The notes beneath the pieces are model-generated. The model was not told the DNA's origin. It ran no database searches and saw nothing but the letters and a program-made list of their open reading frames with translations. Position numbers and translations under genes: made by a program. A stretch of DNA of 64,000 nt from Agapanthus africanus (Eukaryota; Streptophyta; Magnoliopsida; Asparagales; Amaryllidaceae), in NCBI GenBank assembly GCA_030015575.1, contig CM057342.1, positions 263,090,867 to 263,154,866 of the forward strand. Reading direction: 5' to 3'. Below are positions 24,166 through 36,508 of the stretch, piece after piece (positions within the stretch are counted from its first letter, which is position 1; each line of letters opens with the position of its first letter).

Positions 24166-26343
24166 TGTAGGGTTTCTCGGTACGCGCACAAGGGTCTACG
24201 AGGCATCAACCATGCCCGATTAAAAAATTAGCCGTGTCGAACAACCCGAAGCCGGATCTTTAAACTAGAGATTAGGAGAAAACTAACATGCTAAACACTT
24301 TAACACTAAGTGAGAGGGATTACAACCTTTGTAGATCCGGTCCTTCACTTCTTAAGCTCCGTGTTGAGGTCCCTTCGCTGCGATCATCGTGTTCCGGACT
24401 CTCGAGAAGTTCCACGAAGAGAAAGATGCAGTCTTGCTTCAGATCTTCGATACAAAGATGATCTACCTTGAAGTTTCGATAACACAAGCTAACACTCATA
24501 ATATGAAGTGAACACCCTCATCTAAATGGCAAGGATAGATGAGGATGATAAAGTAGGATTTTTTCTCTCATTTGTTTTCTATTTCTCATTCATTTTCATC
24601 ACAAAGATCAAAGCTAGAAAGCTTTGCAAGCAAAAAGGAAGAAGGAAGAAGATGATGCATAATATCAATTTCTTTTGTGATGAATAATGCAAGGATTAAT
24701 ATGATGAATAATGCAACCATGGTTGACTAAACCATTGTAGAGAATTAACCAAGGTCTAGGGTTTGGGTTTGGTTAAGTATGAGTCATAGATAAATATCAA
24801 CACAAATATCTTTATCATGACAAAAAGAAACCTTCTAGAATCTACTAGAAGTCTTAACCCTAATCCAAACCCTAATCATGTTTAAACTCCACTAAACATG
24901 TTGCATTAGTTATCATATATGTTACAATATTATATATCACATATATAATATTTATCGTAAAAAAATAAAATAATACAATTAACATATATCGCATATATAT
25001 CAATGTATTACCTGAGTGAGAAAAAGAATCTTTTAGTGAGCTAATATTAGTTAATGTAATTTAATATATCATATATATTATTATACATTAAATTATCGAA
25101 TCAACACTTGATCCGACAATCCGGCTATATCGCATATAACCGACTAATATTTATCTGTACCGATTCATCGAATCAACACTTGATCCGATGACCCGGCTGA
25201 TATCAAATATCACGAGAATAGAATACGGTATCTCATATCGTATTATTCTCGGTCCCGCACATATCACATATGTGCCCCTACTCCGTTTTGCCTAAGTCAA
25301 GAAACCTCTGTGTAGGACTCTAAAGAATCGTCAATACGCCGGCAATAGGTGATGATCATATCAAACACCCACAAGCTGCAAGCGGTCAGCTAAACGTAAC
25401 AGCTACCCAGATATTGAGCGCTCAGAAGATCAACAAGCAAGCATGTACATTCTCCTGTGAATCCAAACAGTAACACTCCCGTACAGTTCGGTCTCGTCGT
25501 CTGATATGTTGCATATCTCGCCTAGGGGTGGTAAACGTGAGACCCCAGTAGCTCGATAAGTCGTGTCGATATGAGGTCTATAACAGTTCGAGAAACTACT
25601 GATAACACTTACCAGTAAATCTCAACAACCCTGGCCAGGGATTTCCGGTTATAGCCAATCGAACACAGCACAACATCAACTCCCTATACCGGAAGAGACG
25701 AATCCCCTCCTATCGCTCATTGCCTCCATGTGATTCGGGACTGTACCCAAAAGCCACCTTTTTGCACGCTCTCTTGGACTTGGTATGATGGAAATCAAAG
25801 CACAGTGGGAATCACACAAGACTCTATGACGATCTCGGGTCAACAGACTACTCTGTACCAGTGTCACCGGAGAATTGCCATCTGACGTGAGGTATAATAC
25901 CATCTGGGAGTTCTCGGCGAGTCCGTCCAGTGTACCCAGTCTCTACTGAGCACCCGTACACCATCCTTGATGTCAAACACCAATGGATATGGGATCATCC
26001 ATCGCCCATCATATGGGTCAAGATGCGTATACGCTAGTCTACTGTGGTGTATCGATGCCCTGTCTCGATACACCCTCGACTAGGAACAGTTATTGGATGT
26101 ACTCGTCGACTTCCGTGGCCCCACTAGTATGATCTCATCATAGTCCCAGTAGTCGAGTACATATCCTAAGGGCTTTATCAACATGTAACATAGAGACAAT
26201 CAGAGTACATATTAAGATAAAGTACAACCAGATAGCATACTATCATGTCGAGCAAGAAAGTCCTCCCTATATATGTCCAAGCATCCATTACAATATACAT
26301 CGTATGTACAGTAATGGCCTCTAGGGCATACATATAACTAACA
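24166..26343 (-). repeat. Element B right LTR (5' LTR)
   Basis: This 2178-bp partner of 16027-18201 starts TGTAGGGTTTCTCGGTACG and ends ATAACTAACA. Like the left copy it contains the doubled ATCAACACTTGAT palindrome module, the GTAGGACTCTAAAGAATCGTC core and the GGTATAATACC stem-loop. It is followed by target duplication AGAGA. Confidence 0.92.
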
Positions 26344-26348
26344 AGAGA

Positions 26349-27817
26349 GAGAGTGTGTAGCCATCTCACTAGGTACACATATACAAACATTTATAAATAT
26401 AAATGTAAGTATATAAACAAGTATACCCATACCCGTATAAATACGTATATCGTATTTCTACTAAAATAAAAATCCCATATTTTTACCGAAAATACAAAAT
26501 ATGCGTATTCATATTTAGAAATACATGTATTTGTATCAAAGCACAAATACCCGTATTTATACAAATATACGTATAAATAGCGTATTCGTGTTACAATACA
26601 AATACCCAAAAGAGAGCAATATAATTCTAGTATCAAAATTTGCTTTCAAACCTGCTAGTATTACTAAACCGTCCGATTAAAGCACGTGCATAAATGCACG
26701 TGTTCAATCGAACACCCTTGCATAAAACCATACGCAGACTACACCGTTTCGCCTGATCCGGGAAACCCTCTGTGTAGGACTCTAAAGACTCGACAATATG
26801 TTGGCAGTGGATTTAACCACAAGCACGTCAGTGGCACTAGCTATACGTAACGGCTACCCAGGTATCTGTCGAAGGGAAGATCGACACGATAACTCGTCTG
26901 AAAACCCTATTGAGCGTATATGTGACATTCTCTGTACAGTCCGGTCTGTTCGTCTAAGAGTATCGCATATCGGGCCTAGGGGTGGTAAACGTTAGACCCC
27001 TAATATCGCAATAAGTCATGTCAGTGTGGAACCAAATACACCATGAGAAACTACTGGTGTACCTACCGGTAAATCTTACTTGCCCTGGCCAGGGACTTTG
27101 TGTATTGACCAACCGTACACAGCGCGATATCAACTCCTAATACCGGGTGAAATTAATCCCTTCTATCCCCTACTGCCTCTAAGTGCTCTAGGACTGCACC
27201 CAACTACTACCTGTTTGCATGACTCATTTAAGCCATGGTAGGGTAGTAATCTAAGTACAGTAGGAACACACTCGAGACGAATAGTGATGTCAAGTCAATA
27301 GACTAACCTGCACTCATATCACCAGGGAATTGCTAACCGATGATAGGTATAATACCAACCAGAAGTTCCCAGCGAGTCTATCCAGTATATCTCATAACCC
27401 AATGAACACCTGTATATTATCTTTGGTACCGTATACCAATGGCTGCGGGACAAGGCACCTCCCCTGACGAGGATAAAAAGCGTATACACTAGTCAACTCT
27501 GGAGTATCGATGCCCAGTCTCGATAATCCTATGACTAGTGACAAGTTTAAGGATGTGTTTATAGACTACCCAGCCCCCACAAGTGTGACTGTCATCACAA
27601 TGCTGGTAGTCAAGCAAAGATCCTAAGAGCTCTATTAAGATGTATTAGTGATACGTTAAAAGAAACATATACACATATTAAGATAGAATCAAACCAGATA
27701 GCATACTACCATGTTGAGAAAGACTGTTATTATATCTATGTATATCCCAAGCTTCCAAAATATAATATACAATTCAATACTATACAATAATACCCTCTAA
27801 GGCATATATCACTAACA
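26349..27817 (-). repeat. Element A right LTR, second part
   Basis: Continuation of the LTR broken at 16026. It resumes GAGTGTGTAGCCATCTCAC, matching about 7933-7950, and ends CACTAACA. It contains an imperfect dyad with two CACGTG G-box cores (about 26680-26705) that has decayed in the left LTR (GCACGTTC...GCGCGTG). The outer flank GAACT (27818-27822) has no matching copy on the other side, because A's left LTR leads into another interior and not into target DNA. Confidence 0.88.
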
Positions 27818-28564
27818 GAACTAATGGAGGTCGGAATCTCCCTCAGATGTTGTCCTCCGTTGATTTTGCTGCCAACAGGCTGAACGGTTGAGATTCAGTG
27901 TGAGGATTGAGTGTGTGGGTCTCAATGGGTTGTTGCTGACACCGAGCTACCTATAAGGGAAGTCCTGGGGTGGGAAACCACTGTAGGACCCTTTGACGAT
28001 CAAGTAATTACTGAGGAGTAATTAGGTTGAGTAGCGGTGTCTTGGAAATGAATTCGACGTACCTGATTCGTCTAGAGGAGGGGTTTATATGGGGGTCATA
28101 TTGGAGTGAGCTAATGCGAGATAATCGCCGTCTGTTACGTCCCTGCGTCATGTTCGTATTGATGGCGGGATACTCCCATTAATGGCGGGATATGTCCATT
28201 AGTGGCGAGATACACTAGCATAGGATGCAGGACGTGGAGCGGCAGAGATCTCATCATGGTGAGATACACAGAGCTGTTACGGGGGCACTTGGGCTCCGTG
28301 CTCTCGACCAGACAAAGAAGCCGAGGAAGCTCGGCTCGGTGGATAGCTCAGGGTCGAGCGATGAGGTCGAGGAACCTCGGCTGTAGGATGGCTCGGAGGC
28401 GAGTTGTTGGCTGGTTGCCGGGCGAATAGGGAATGTATGCATGGGAGGCCCCCAAAGATCGTATAATACCTCGGAGATGAAGCACCAAAGAATGTCCCCA
28501 ATGCATGGTACTTACTCCATCTCCGTAGCACCCAGGAATCTGGCAGGCTTACATGGACTATAGG
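27818..28564 (+). mobile_element. Element T: upstream (LTR-like) part, first fragment
   Basis: Non-coding, with three short tandem repeats of about 20 bp around ATGGCGGGATA-TCCCATTA (28161-28215) and a GC-rich section (28300-28400) with recurring GAGGAAGCTCGGCTCG-type pieces. It ends ATAGG at 28560-28564, the target site of solo LTR C, and continues at 30789. Its position upstream of a TATA box and gag suggests it belongs to the LTR of T; no LTR termini are identified. Reading frames at 28202-28621 overlap on both strands and have no domain. Confidence 0.5.
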
Positions 28565-30783
28565 TGTAGGGTTCCTAGGCACACTAAAGAGGTTCCACAA
28601 GGCATCAACCATGCCAAACAAAAATTTTACGGTGCCGAGAAACCCTAATGAAGATCGTTAACTAGATGTAACCCCGAAAAGCTAGCAAGCAAACGACTTT
28701 GCTACTAAGTGAATAGGATTACAACCTTTGTAGATCCGGTCCACCACTTCTTTACCTCCGTGTTGACGTCCCTCCGCTGCGATCATCGGATCCCGGACTC
28801 TAGAAATGGTTTCGTCGGAGAAATGATCGGGCTAGGTCATTGACTTCGAGGCCGAAGATGATCTACGTCGGGGAGACTCAAACTCAAGCTATTCCTTCAC
28901 TCGGTCGAAAACTTTGTGAAGAGAACACCCTATACTACTTGGCAAGTGGTAGAGGATGAAGAAATAGGAAGTGGGTTCACTTTAGAATTGGATTTCTCAC
29001 TCTTTTTCTCATGATGCCATTAAAGCTAGCAAGCTTTTTCAAGCTTGATGAAGATGATGAAGAAGAAAGAAAAACATATCCATTAAAAGAATAATATGAA
29101 CACTTATCCTTTTAATCATGGCACCATGGTTGAGTTAAGCCCTCATGCTTAACTCATGTAGAGAATTAACCATAACCATTAGGTTAAAGGTTAGGTTAAA
29201 GAATATCAAAAGAAATGACAAAAGAGTAGACTTTGTCAAAGCTTCTCCAAGCTTCTTCAAGCTTGATAACTTTGACTAAGTTAATCCCTTTTGTTAAATC
29301 TTAAGATGAAACAATAACCCTAATCTTTACTTTAATCTTAGTATGAATCTCATACACACATCTTGTTTGTATCATCAAGCATGATACAAACATGTACACT
29401 TGCATATATCACATATAAACAATGTACACTTTCAAGTGAGAAAATCAATCTTAAGTGAACCAATACTAGTTAATGTAAAGCAATATATCAAATATATAAT
29501 TATACATTAAATCATTAAATCAACACTTGATTTAACGATCCGGTCATATCGCATATAACCGACTAATATCAATAGTAACAACTTATCGAATCAACACTTG
29601 ATCCGATAACCCGGCTATATCGCATATAACCGATCAATGTCATAAATCGCGAGAATAGAATACAGTATCACATACTGGTATTATTCTCGGTCCCGCACAT
29701 ATCTCATATGCGCTCCTATTTCGTTTCGCTTGAGCCAGGAAACCCCTGTGTAGGACTCTAAAGACTCGTCAATACGCCGGCAGCAGGTGATGATCATATC
29801 AAACACCTACAAGCCGCAAGCGGTCTGCTAAATGTAACGGCCACCCGGATATTGAGCGATCAGAAGATCAACGAGCAAGCCCGCTCACTCTCCTGTGAAT
29901 CCAACGAGTAACACTACCGTACAGTCCGGTCTGTTCGTCCGATATGTCGCATATCTTGTCTAGGGGTGGTAAACGTCAGACCCCAATAACTCGATAAGTC
30001 ATGTCGATATGAGGCCCATAACGGGTCGAGAAACTACTGGTAACACTTACCAGTAAATCCCTAAAGCTGCCTTGGCCAAGGACTTCCTGTTATAGCCAAT
30101 CGAGCACTGCGCAACATCAACTCCCTATACCGGGAGAGACGAAACCCCTCCTATCGCTCATTGCCTCCATGTGATTCGAGACTGTACCCAAAAACCACCG
30201 TTTTGCACGCCCTCCTGGACGTGGTAAGGTGGAAATCAAAGCACAGTGGGAACCACACAAGACTCTATGACGATCTCGGGTCAACAGTCTACTCTGTACC
30301 AGTGTCACCAGAGAACTGCCATCTGACGTAGGTATAATACCATCTGGGAGTTCTCGGCGAGTCCGTCCAGTGTACCCAGTCTCTACTGAGCACCCGTATA
30401 TCATCTCTGATGTCAAACACCAATGGATATGGGATCATCCATCGCCCATCTGTATGGGTCGAGAAGGTATACGCTAGTCTACTCTGGTATATCGATGCCC
30501 CGTCTCGATATACCCACGACTAGGGACCTTGAAGGATGTACTTATGGACTACCATGTCCCCACTAGTATGATCCGCATCATAGTCCAGATAGTCAAGTAC
30601 ACATCCTAAGGGCTTTACCAACATGTAACAGAGAGACAATCAGTATACACGTTAAGGTAAAGAGTAACCAGATAGCATACTATCATGTCGAGCAAGAAAG
30701 TTCTCCCTATATATGTCCCAGCATCCACTACAATATACATCCAATGTACAGTAATGGCCTCTAGGGCATACATATAACTAACA
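28565..30783 (-). mobile_element. Solo copia LTR C, TSD ATAGG
   Basis: A single 2219-bp LTR, from TGTAGGGTTCCTAGGC to CATATAACTAACA, has no PPT or PBS on either side. It is flanked by a perfect five-base duplication, ATAGG, at 28560-28564 and 30784-30788. It is related to the LTRs of B, D, E and F, with the same GTAGGACTCTAAAGACTCGTC core and palindrome modules. It is probably the product of recombination between the two LTRs of a full element. Confidence 0.93.
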
Positions 30784-31430
30784 ATAGGTCACCTGATATG
30801 TGTCATAATCTAGGGAATTCCCATTTATGATCATCATCATTAGCCCCCCACTCTCGTTCCGACCTATTCATGGGTCGGGTCGAGAGTGGTCTCGGTCTTT
30901 AATGTTCAGCTTGGAACCGAGGATTCTTTGTAGGGGGTTGTTTGGGAACGACGTGGTGCTTGGCGGCTGTACCTCTTTGATTCCTAGGTCCACATGACGG
31001 TTCACGAAGCGCCTTAATTTCTGTGCATATCCTCGATGACGTCAGCGGATCGACGAAACGGTGGCACCATAAATAGGACATCGCTTCACTTTCTCAGGCC
31101 GTTGATCTTCGAGCCACGTGGCCGCAATAGAGTGGTAGACCACGAGGCATCGTATCTGTTGGTTAGATCCACGTGAGGGACAAATCGTCCAATGATTAGT
31201 TGCCACATGGAGTCCTCGTGGCCGTCGGGTGCGACGCTTCATTGTGGCAGGAACGGTTTTGGGCCATTGGATGATTTATGCCGAGTGTATAAATAGGGGA
31301 TGTTATTCCTTGGTAAACATTTTGCTTTAGTTGTCTCCTGCCATCTGAAGATTTCCCGGTGCACCATCACTTAGGTCAAACCCTCGGCTAAAAACCCTTC
31401 TTCGGCCAATCTTTCCTTGAATTAGGTTAG
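30784..31430 (+). mobile_element. Element T: promoter region and leader, second fragment
   Basis: Continuation of T after solo LTR C. It contains inverted CCGACC...GGGTCG pieces (about 30855-30885), a GGGCCATTGG sequence (inverted CCAAT) at 31261-31270 and a TATA box at 31288-31296. A short leader then runs to the gag frame starting at 31431. Minus-strand frames at 30899-31242 overlap this and are not supported. Confidence 0.55.
31288..31296 (+). promoter_or_regulatory. Likely TATA box of element T
   Basis: TATAAATAG, followed by GGG, is a classic plant TATA context. It lies about 140 bases before the gag frame, with an inverted CCAAT box about 20 bases upstream. It points to plus-strand transcription of T. 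Confidence 0.6.
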
Positions 31431-31616
31431 ATTTCTTCTTCTGAAGTTTCCATTGATGTAGTTGGGGTCGAGTCGGGCGATGAGGCTTTAGCTTCTGAAG
31501 TCGAGTCCAGTGGGTCTTCTTCTTCCTCCTTGGTTTCCAATAGCTGAGGAAGTTCTTCTTCCTCTTCCTCTTCATCTTCTTCCTTTACGTCGGACTCTCC
31601 CTCAAAGGGTGGTAGC
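31431..31616 (+). pseudogene. Element T gag, N-terminal part (Ser/acid-rich)
   Basis: Sense frame from 31431: SSSEVSIDVV, GVESGDEALASEVESSG, a polyserine run, stop TGA, then more polyserine and SPSKGG. A serine/acid-rich N terminus is typical of gag of the plant 'putative gypsy type transposon' group (Pfam Transposase_28). The first codon is ATT; it may be a mutated ATG, which is inference. The frame is cut after 31616 by the gypsy-type solo LTR and resumes in phase at 35908. The opposite-strand Lys/Arg-rich frame at 31327-31575 is a shadow. Confidence 0.6.
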
Positions 31617-33708
31617 TGTCATGACCCGGAAAAGGCACATAACTGGCACTTGAATTATGTGAAGTCTATAGGTACCCACCTAATACAAGTAAGCCAAAAT
31701 CCCAGAAATCTAAACCATTTTAAGGAAAATAGTGGAGGTGAAGTTTTGAAATAAAGGTTTACTGAAATCAGGTTCTTTCTTTAAAACATAAGTAATATCA
31801 TAGAAAATACAATATCATGTATCTATCTTGAAAACATTTTTCGTCGTTTAAAATTTGGGCAGTACCTCCTTCGTAAATCTTAACCTGAAAGCAATACAAG
31901 TAATAATAAATATAGGCATCCCCAAGCGGGAGCTAGCTCTTCGCCAATTGACGGAAACAACCATGTAATGATATAAGTATACAATGCTGAAGGCGAGGAT
32001 CAAAACACAGAAAGAAAGCAAAGAAACTAAAGCATCTTCAAGAAAGCAAAACAATAATGAATAAGTATAAGAGCATGACTCTAAGGCCGAAAGAATATAC
32101 TACTGCGTTTTCTAAGTCTATAAATATACATAGTCTGGTTGATGGAGTTTTTAACTAGATACAACTGAATAATACAAAAGTACAGCGGTGGTCACGTTGC
32201 AAACATATCCCACCTATCAATGCAATCACCCTGAAGGAAACGGTGTGCCAGCAAGCCACTACTGGAACTGTGCGGTCAAACCTGCAAGAAAACTATGGCA
32301 CAACGGGGATGAGTTGCCAACTCGTGAGTAGAAGACATCACCGAGTAGAAACCCAATGCATGACAATCTACTAGTTCATACAGTACAATACAATAATAAT
32401 AGCAACACGATAATATCGAGTAGCAGCAAAGGTAATAATATAAGCATATGTGTAAAATCAAGTACTCGTGTCCGTGTCACAAAGTAACTACATGTCATGT
32501 GTATCATGTATAAAATGCATCATCGGATGGGTGTGTCCAGCAACGACACACAAAATCATGATAAAACCTGAGTGCTTAGCATCGACACTCGAAAACATCA
32601 TGAAAACCGTGTCCATCAGCGACACATCATCCTCATATCTCGGGCTCTGTCTGTCCGGATCGACCCATATCATCTGATCTCACGACTACGGTCGGCATCC
32701 TCCGGATATCCGTCGCGCCAACTATCACCGATCAGTAGTGCTCCCCTGCCGGGCTCAACGTCTCTCTATACGATCTTCTTACCCTGGGGTACCGCACCGG
32801 GTCCACCATGTACTCGCAGACGGTGTCTTCTCTCTCCTCGAATCGGGTAAACATATATGCTCAGAACCGAGAAATCTCATGGTGGACGCCACACATCATA
32901 TCACGAGAAACCGCATTTTCTCTTTTAAATTGTGCATAAGTTTTCAAATTCACATGCAGTTTCCCAAATCCAGAAATCTCATGAAAAAACCGAAATCTCA
33001 TAATGTCAATAATGAGAAAATGAATACCGACATAAAGCCAATCTACAATGCATAACCAGAATGTATGTATATAAATGCATGTGATAACTAAGTAAGAAAT
33101 GCAATATCTAACTAGCATGTGAGATTCTGAATGCCAAACAATACAACTAAGCTATAAGTTATCAGATTAAATGAGTGAAGTATAGATTACTAAAGTGTAC
33201 GTGACATGGCAATTACCGATACTGATGTGTGTGAGCCGGCAAGCAAGTGTACGTGCAACATACGCATCATCGGTATTGGTGCAGGTGTCCTAGCAGACGA
33301 GATCATAACAGCTAATCGAAATACATGTATATATACACTGCAATGAGAATAATATGAGCATAGCAGAAAGTAAACAGTAAAAGTAACAATAAGGTATATA
33401 AATCTATATACGAGCCATACCATTTATCGTATTTAAAATAGCATGAATCGTTGTTTTTAGAAAAGTAAGGGCTACGGTGTTTTTGAGAAAAGAGATATCT
33501 TTTGAAAATCCGTAGCGTTCCTCGGTTTATCCTTTGAAAATGCCTACGATTCGTTTGTTTTGAAAATAGGTATGACTCGAGTTTAATCTAACATCTACTT
33601 AAGCAACTAAAAGACTAAACTAAGAACCGAGTCGAAAGTGATAAGAAAATATATAATATTTCCGATTCGATATATCTAACAATCGGCTATCCAGCCTCAT
33701 ATCATTAC

Positions 33709-33875
33709 GTACGGTATAGTCCATCGTACGGTATCTTTGAGTCAAGAGTGCGGATCAATCATCATATATACCTCGTACGGTAAAATCCATCGTACGGCAT
33801 TCTCAAATCGAGGGTATGGGTCAAATATCATATATATAATATAGTTCGTACGGTATCATCTGTCGTACAATATCA
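33709..33875. repeat. Three-copy CGTACGGTA minisatellite
   Basis: Three units of about 64-72 bases (near 33712, 33776, 33848) each carry two CGTACG palindromes: CGTACGGTA-N3-TCCATCGTACGG, with the third unit decayed. They lie inside the gypsy-type LTR. Confidence 0.8.
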
Positions 33876-34082
33876 TAATCAGGGATACGAATCTAAGGTC
33901 ACGTGCATTCTATTATATTATCAAGTCACATGTTATCGCATGTTATGTATATAACACCCAATGATCCTTTAATATATCACATCATATACGATATCTCATC
34001 TCAAATCATATATCAAAATCTTTTGACATCCTACTCGTTCGTATCGACTCAAAACCATATAATATATCATATTCTCATCTTA

Positions 34083-34190
34083 CATGTGTGTGTGTGTCAA
34101 CACATCCACACACGCGCGCGCGCGCGCGCGCGCGCACACACACACACATACACACATATCATATCAAGTGTGTGTGTGTGTGCGTGCGAC
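34083..34190. repeat. GT / GC / CA compound microsatellite
   Basis: TGTGTGTGTGT, then CACACACGCGCGCGCG through a CG run, CACACACACA, and a later GTGTGTGTGTG at about 34170-34182. The alternating purine-pyrimidine run, including about 24 bases of pure CG, is a candidate Z-DNA former and is self-complementary (GT arm, CA arm). Confidence 0.9.
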
Positions 34191-35907
34191 AATGTAAAAC
34201 CGACGATTCACGACTAAGGAACTAAATTAAGAGTAAACCATTCTATAAGTACGCTTAACCTATAGTCTCCTAGAGCCCTACTTGCTAAGTATCCAAATCT
34301 CACATAGGCATATATATAATATATATAAGTATCCTAATCTACGGTTGCGGGGGTGTTATACGCCATCCACCCGACTTCCCCCGTAGATATACATCTAGTC
34401 ACTTTCGATCCTCACTTGCCAAAGTCGATACCCTGCTCTCCCTTGTCGTCCCGAAGTACACGTGAAAGTACCTACAGTTTAAACACGACGTATCGTAAAC
34501 AAGAATCGAATACGAAAACCGATACGGCACGTGGAGTGCACATAGGTTAGAACCTACGGCCTACGTATGCAAGAATAACAAACAACTCTCGACGTCGACG
34601 TACAAACGTCAATCGACCGAGTCAAAACCCAAATACCAAAACTCAACTTAACAAAACTCGCAAAACGAAATCAGCAACTTAAGAAAACACTTCCATATTT
34701 TTCCCTAGGTTGAATTAGCCAATTTTGCATATAGGACAGGTCTAATTACTGGATAAAGAAGCCATGGAAAAACCACGATGCAAAACCATCGTACCCAGGC
34801 CGCAAATTGCGGCCATCAAGGTTAAATCTGCGACCAAGATTAGGAGTTGGTGTCTCGGGTCTCAGGTGTAGCTTCTAGGTGTCCTGCATATCTTACTGTG
34901 TTCGCAAAATATTTTTCAGGGCTTCCAAGTTATAGAAGATCTCTATATATCACCATAATTTCCACAAAATCCAATACCGGCAAAATTCCAGTTTTCATAT
35001 TTGGGTTTCTAGTCTCAAGTTTGGCTAAAATTCTAACACTAGATGGTTGTAGTCACAATTAAATCTCAAATATACCTTTACACTTCATAATATCACCTAA
35101 CCCTCTTCTTGGAATTTTCCGACATCACTAAACTACATTAGTTTAACTCTAATACACTATAGAAGGGTAGAAAAGTTAATTACTTAACTAAAAGTGTAGG
35201 ATATACTTCATGTAGCAACTGAAGAAGATTCTAGGGTTGCCTAAGTGCCTCAAAGTCCCCACTTGACCTACCCATGGGGTTTGTAGTGAGCTTGGGAGTG
35301 ATTTTTGTGAAGGGGGTATAGTGTTTTGTGGTGTTTTGGAGGGTGTTTGAGGACGGTAGAGGAGGTGAAGGAGGGTGAAGGAGAAGGAGAAGAAGAATGA
35401 AGAAGAATAAGGAAGACAAATGAAGGAATCATGGTAGAAACCCTCCCCCCCTCTCTCCCCCTTGCCCATACCCTCAAGTCCCCCTCTCTCACAAATATCT
35501 CATCTTTTATTTTCCTTTTTCTTTTCTTTTTATCTCTTTTCTAATTAAACTAAAACCATTAAAAAACAATTGAAGCCATAGTTCCAAAAATGTAACAAGT
35601 GTTGCAAACATGATATATTGCATGTTAAAAACAAGATTAATGCATAATTAGTAAAATATTAACCAATTTTAGCTCTAATTTGCATACAATTAATTGTATA
35701 ATATTTTATAAAATGTCCAAATCACATAAATTCTTTCCAAATCAATAATTCATATTAATTTCCAAATATTTTACAAACTATACATATATAATCATGCCTT
35801 TTCATTAAAACCAATTTCCATATTTTTACAATATCCATGAAATTTATTATTTTATTTATTTAAATTCCAAAAATAATATTTTATTTTTTCTGAAATGTTA
35901 AAGCAGC

Positions 35908-36508
35908 GTCCTTGTACTTCGTCGTCGGGTGGCGAAGAGGGCCCTCAAGGTGCGCATCGAAAATACTTGCAATGCGTCTTCGATATTGAATAGCCCAGAC
36001 GAGATTTTCGATATCCGGGCTTGCTTCCACATGTCCCCTAGTTATTCACTTCGTTTGGCCAAGGAGGGAGAGCGGACAGACCAGGTACATGACGATGAGA
36101 TTGCCCTGTACCTAGAAGTGTTTCGAGCAGGGATGTGCCTTCCCTTCTTATCTGAGATTTGTGCCGTACTTCATTGCTTCCGTCTTGCACCGGGCCAGCT
36201 AGCGCTGAATTCATAGAGAATCCTCCTCGGTTTTCTGGTCCCATTGAAAATTGATCGGATCTCCTTCGACATGAGTCTTCTTCTGTCCTTTCTTCCATAC
36301 AAAAATCATCCCGGTACTAGCAAGAATGAACCGAGCTGGATGTATCTTTGATTTAAAAATGTAAGGGTGGGACGGCTGGGTTAGGGTAGTGGTCATCCCT
36401 TCTTCCATCCATGAGTGGAAGGAGAAATTTGTTTTCGTCGGTCCTCCGGAAGAGGAGGATTGGCCGGTGCCTACCAAATGCCACAGAGCAGATTGTCCAC
36501 GGGTCAGG
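35908..36508 (+). pseudogene. Element T gag, Transposase_28-like domain
   Basis: The frame continues from 35908 (LVLRRRVAKRALKV) to a stop at 36216. It includes DDEIALYLEVFRAGMCLPF, then EICAVLHCFRLAPGQLALN, which fits the pattern of Pfam Transposase_28 ('putative gypsy type transposon': a '-F--GLRFPLHP-----L-----APSQL-PN' block). After a stop and frameshifts, 36400-36490 still reads WKEKFVFVGPPEEEDWPVP in another frame, the next conserved block of that group. It is clearly a pseudogene. Element D is inserted at 36509, so the rest of T is beyond D. The name rests on remembered family pattern. Confidence 0.6.

Larger units (their letters stand above)
16027..26343 (-). mobile_element. Element B: copia element nested in A, TSD AGAGA
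   Basis: The structure is complete: two LTRs (16027-18201 and 24166-26343), PPT, gag-pol remnants, long leader and PBS. The five-base target duplication AGAGA lies at 16022-16026 and 26344-26348. Removing the insert rejoins A's LTR exactly at the point matching about 7933. LTR lengths are 2175 and 2178 bp. I counted about nine substitutions and one small indel in the first 400 bases, so B is clearly older than G. The coding part is shortened in gag and RNase H and RT motif A is changed, so B looks non-autonomous. Confidence 0.93.
31617..35902 (-). mobile_element. Ty3/gypsy-type solo LTR, about 4.3 kb
   Basis: The plus strand starts TGTCATGACCCGG and ends GAAATGTTAAA, so the minus strand runs from TTTAACATTTC to GGGTCATGACA. 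The flanks GTAGC (31612-31616) and GCAGC (35903-35907) are a target duplication with one change. Removing the insert restores the reading frame of T's gag. No gag, pol, PBS or PPT is seen, so this is most likely one long solo LTR. The end is similar to 1-736. It contains CGTACGGTA repeats, a GT/GC microsatellite and a CT-rich stretch (35400-35530). The right end is A/T-rich. Frames such as 35188-35492 and 32468-33423 lack domains. Confidence 0.75.

Noticed and set aside
28161..28215. Possible CRISPR-like short repeats
   Set aside because: Three contiguous, diverged units of about 20 bp without spacers in a plant-type context. This is an ordinary tandem repeat.
31327..31575. Minus-strand Lys/Arg-rich frame
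   Set aside because: It is the shadow of the serine/acid-rich gag frame on the plus strand, which continues in phase at 35908.
34083..34190. Possible coding frame through the GT/CG/CA run (33903-34217)
   Set aside because: The protein is only the translation of a microsatellite (Cys/Val, Arg/Ala, His/Thr runs).
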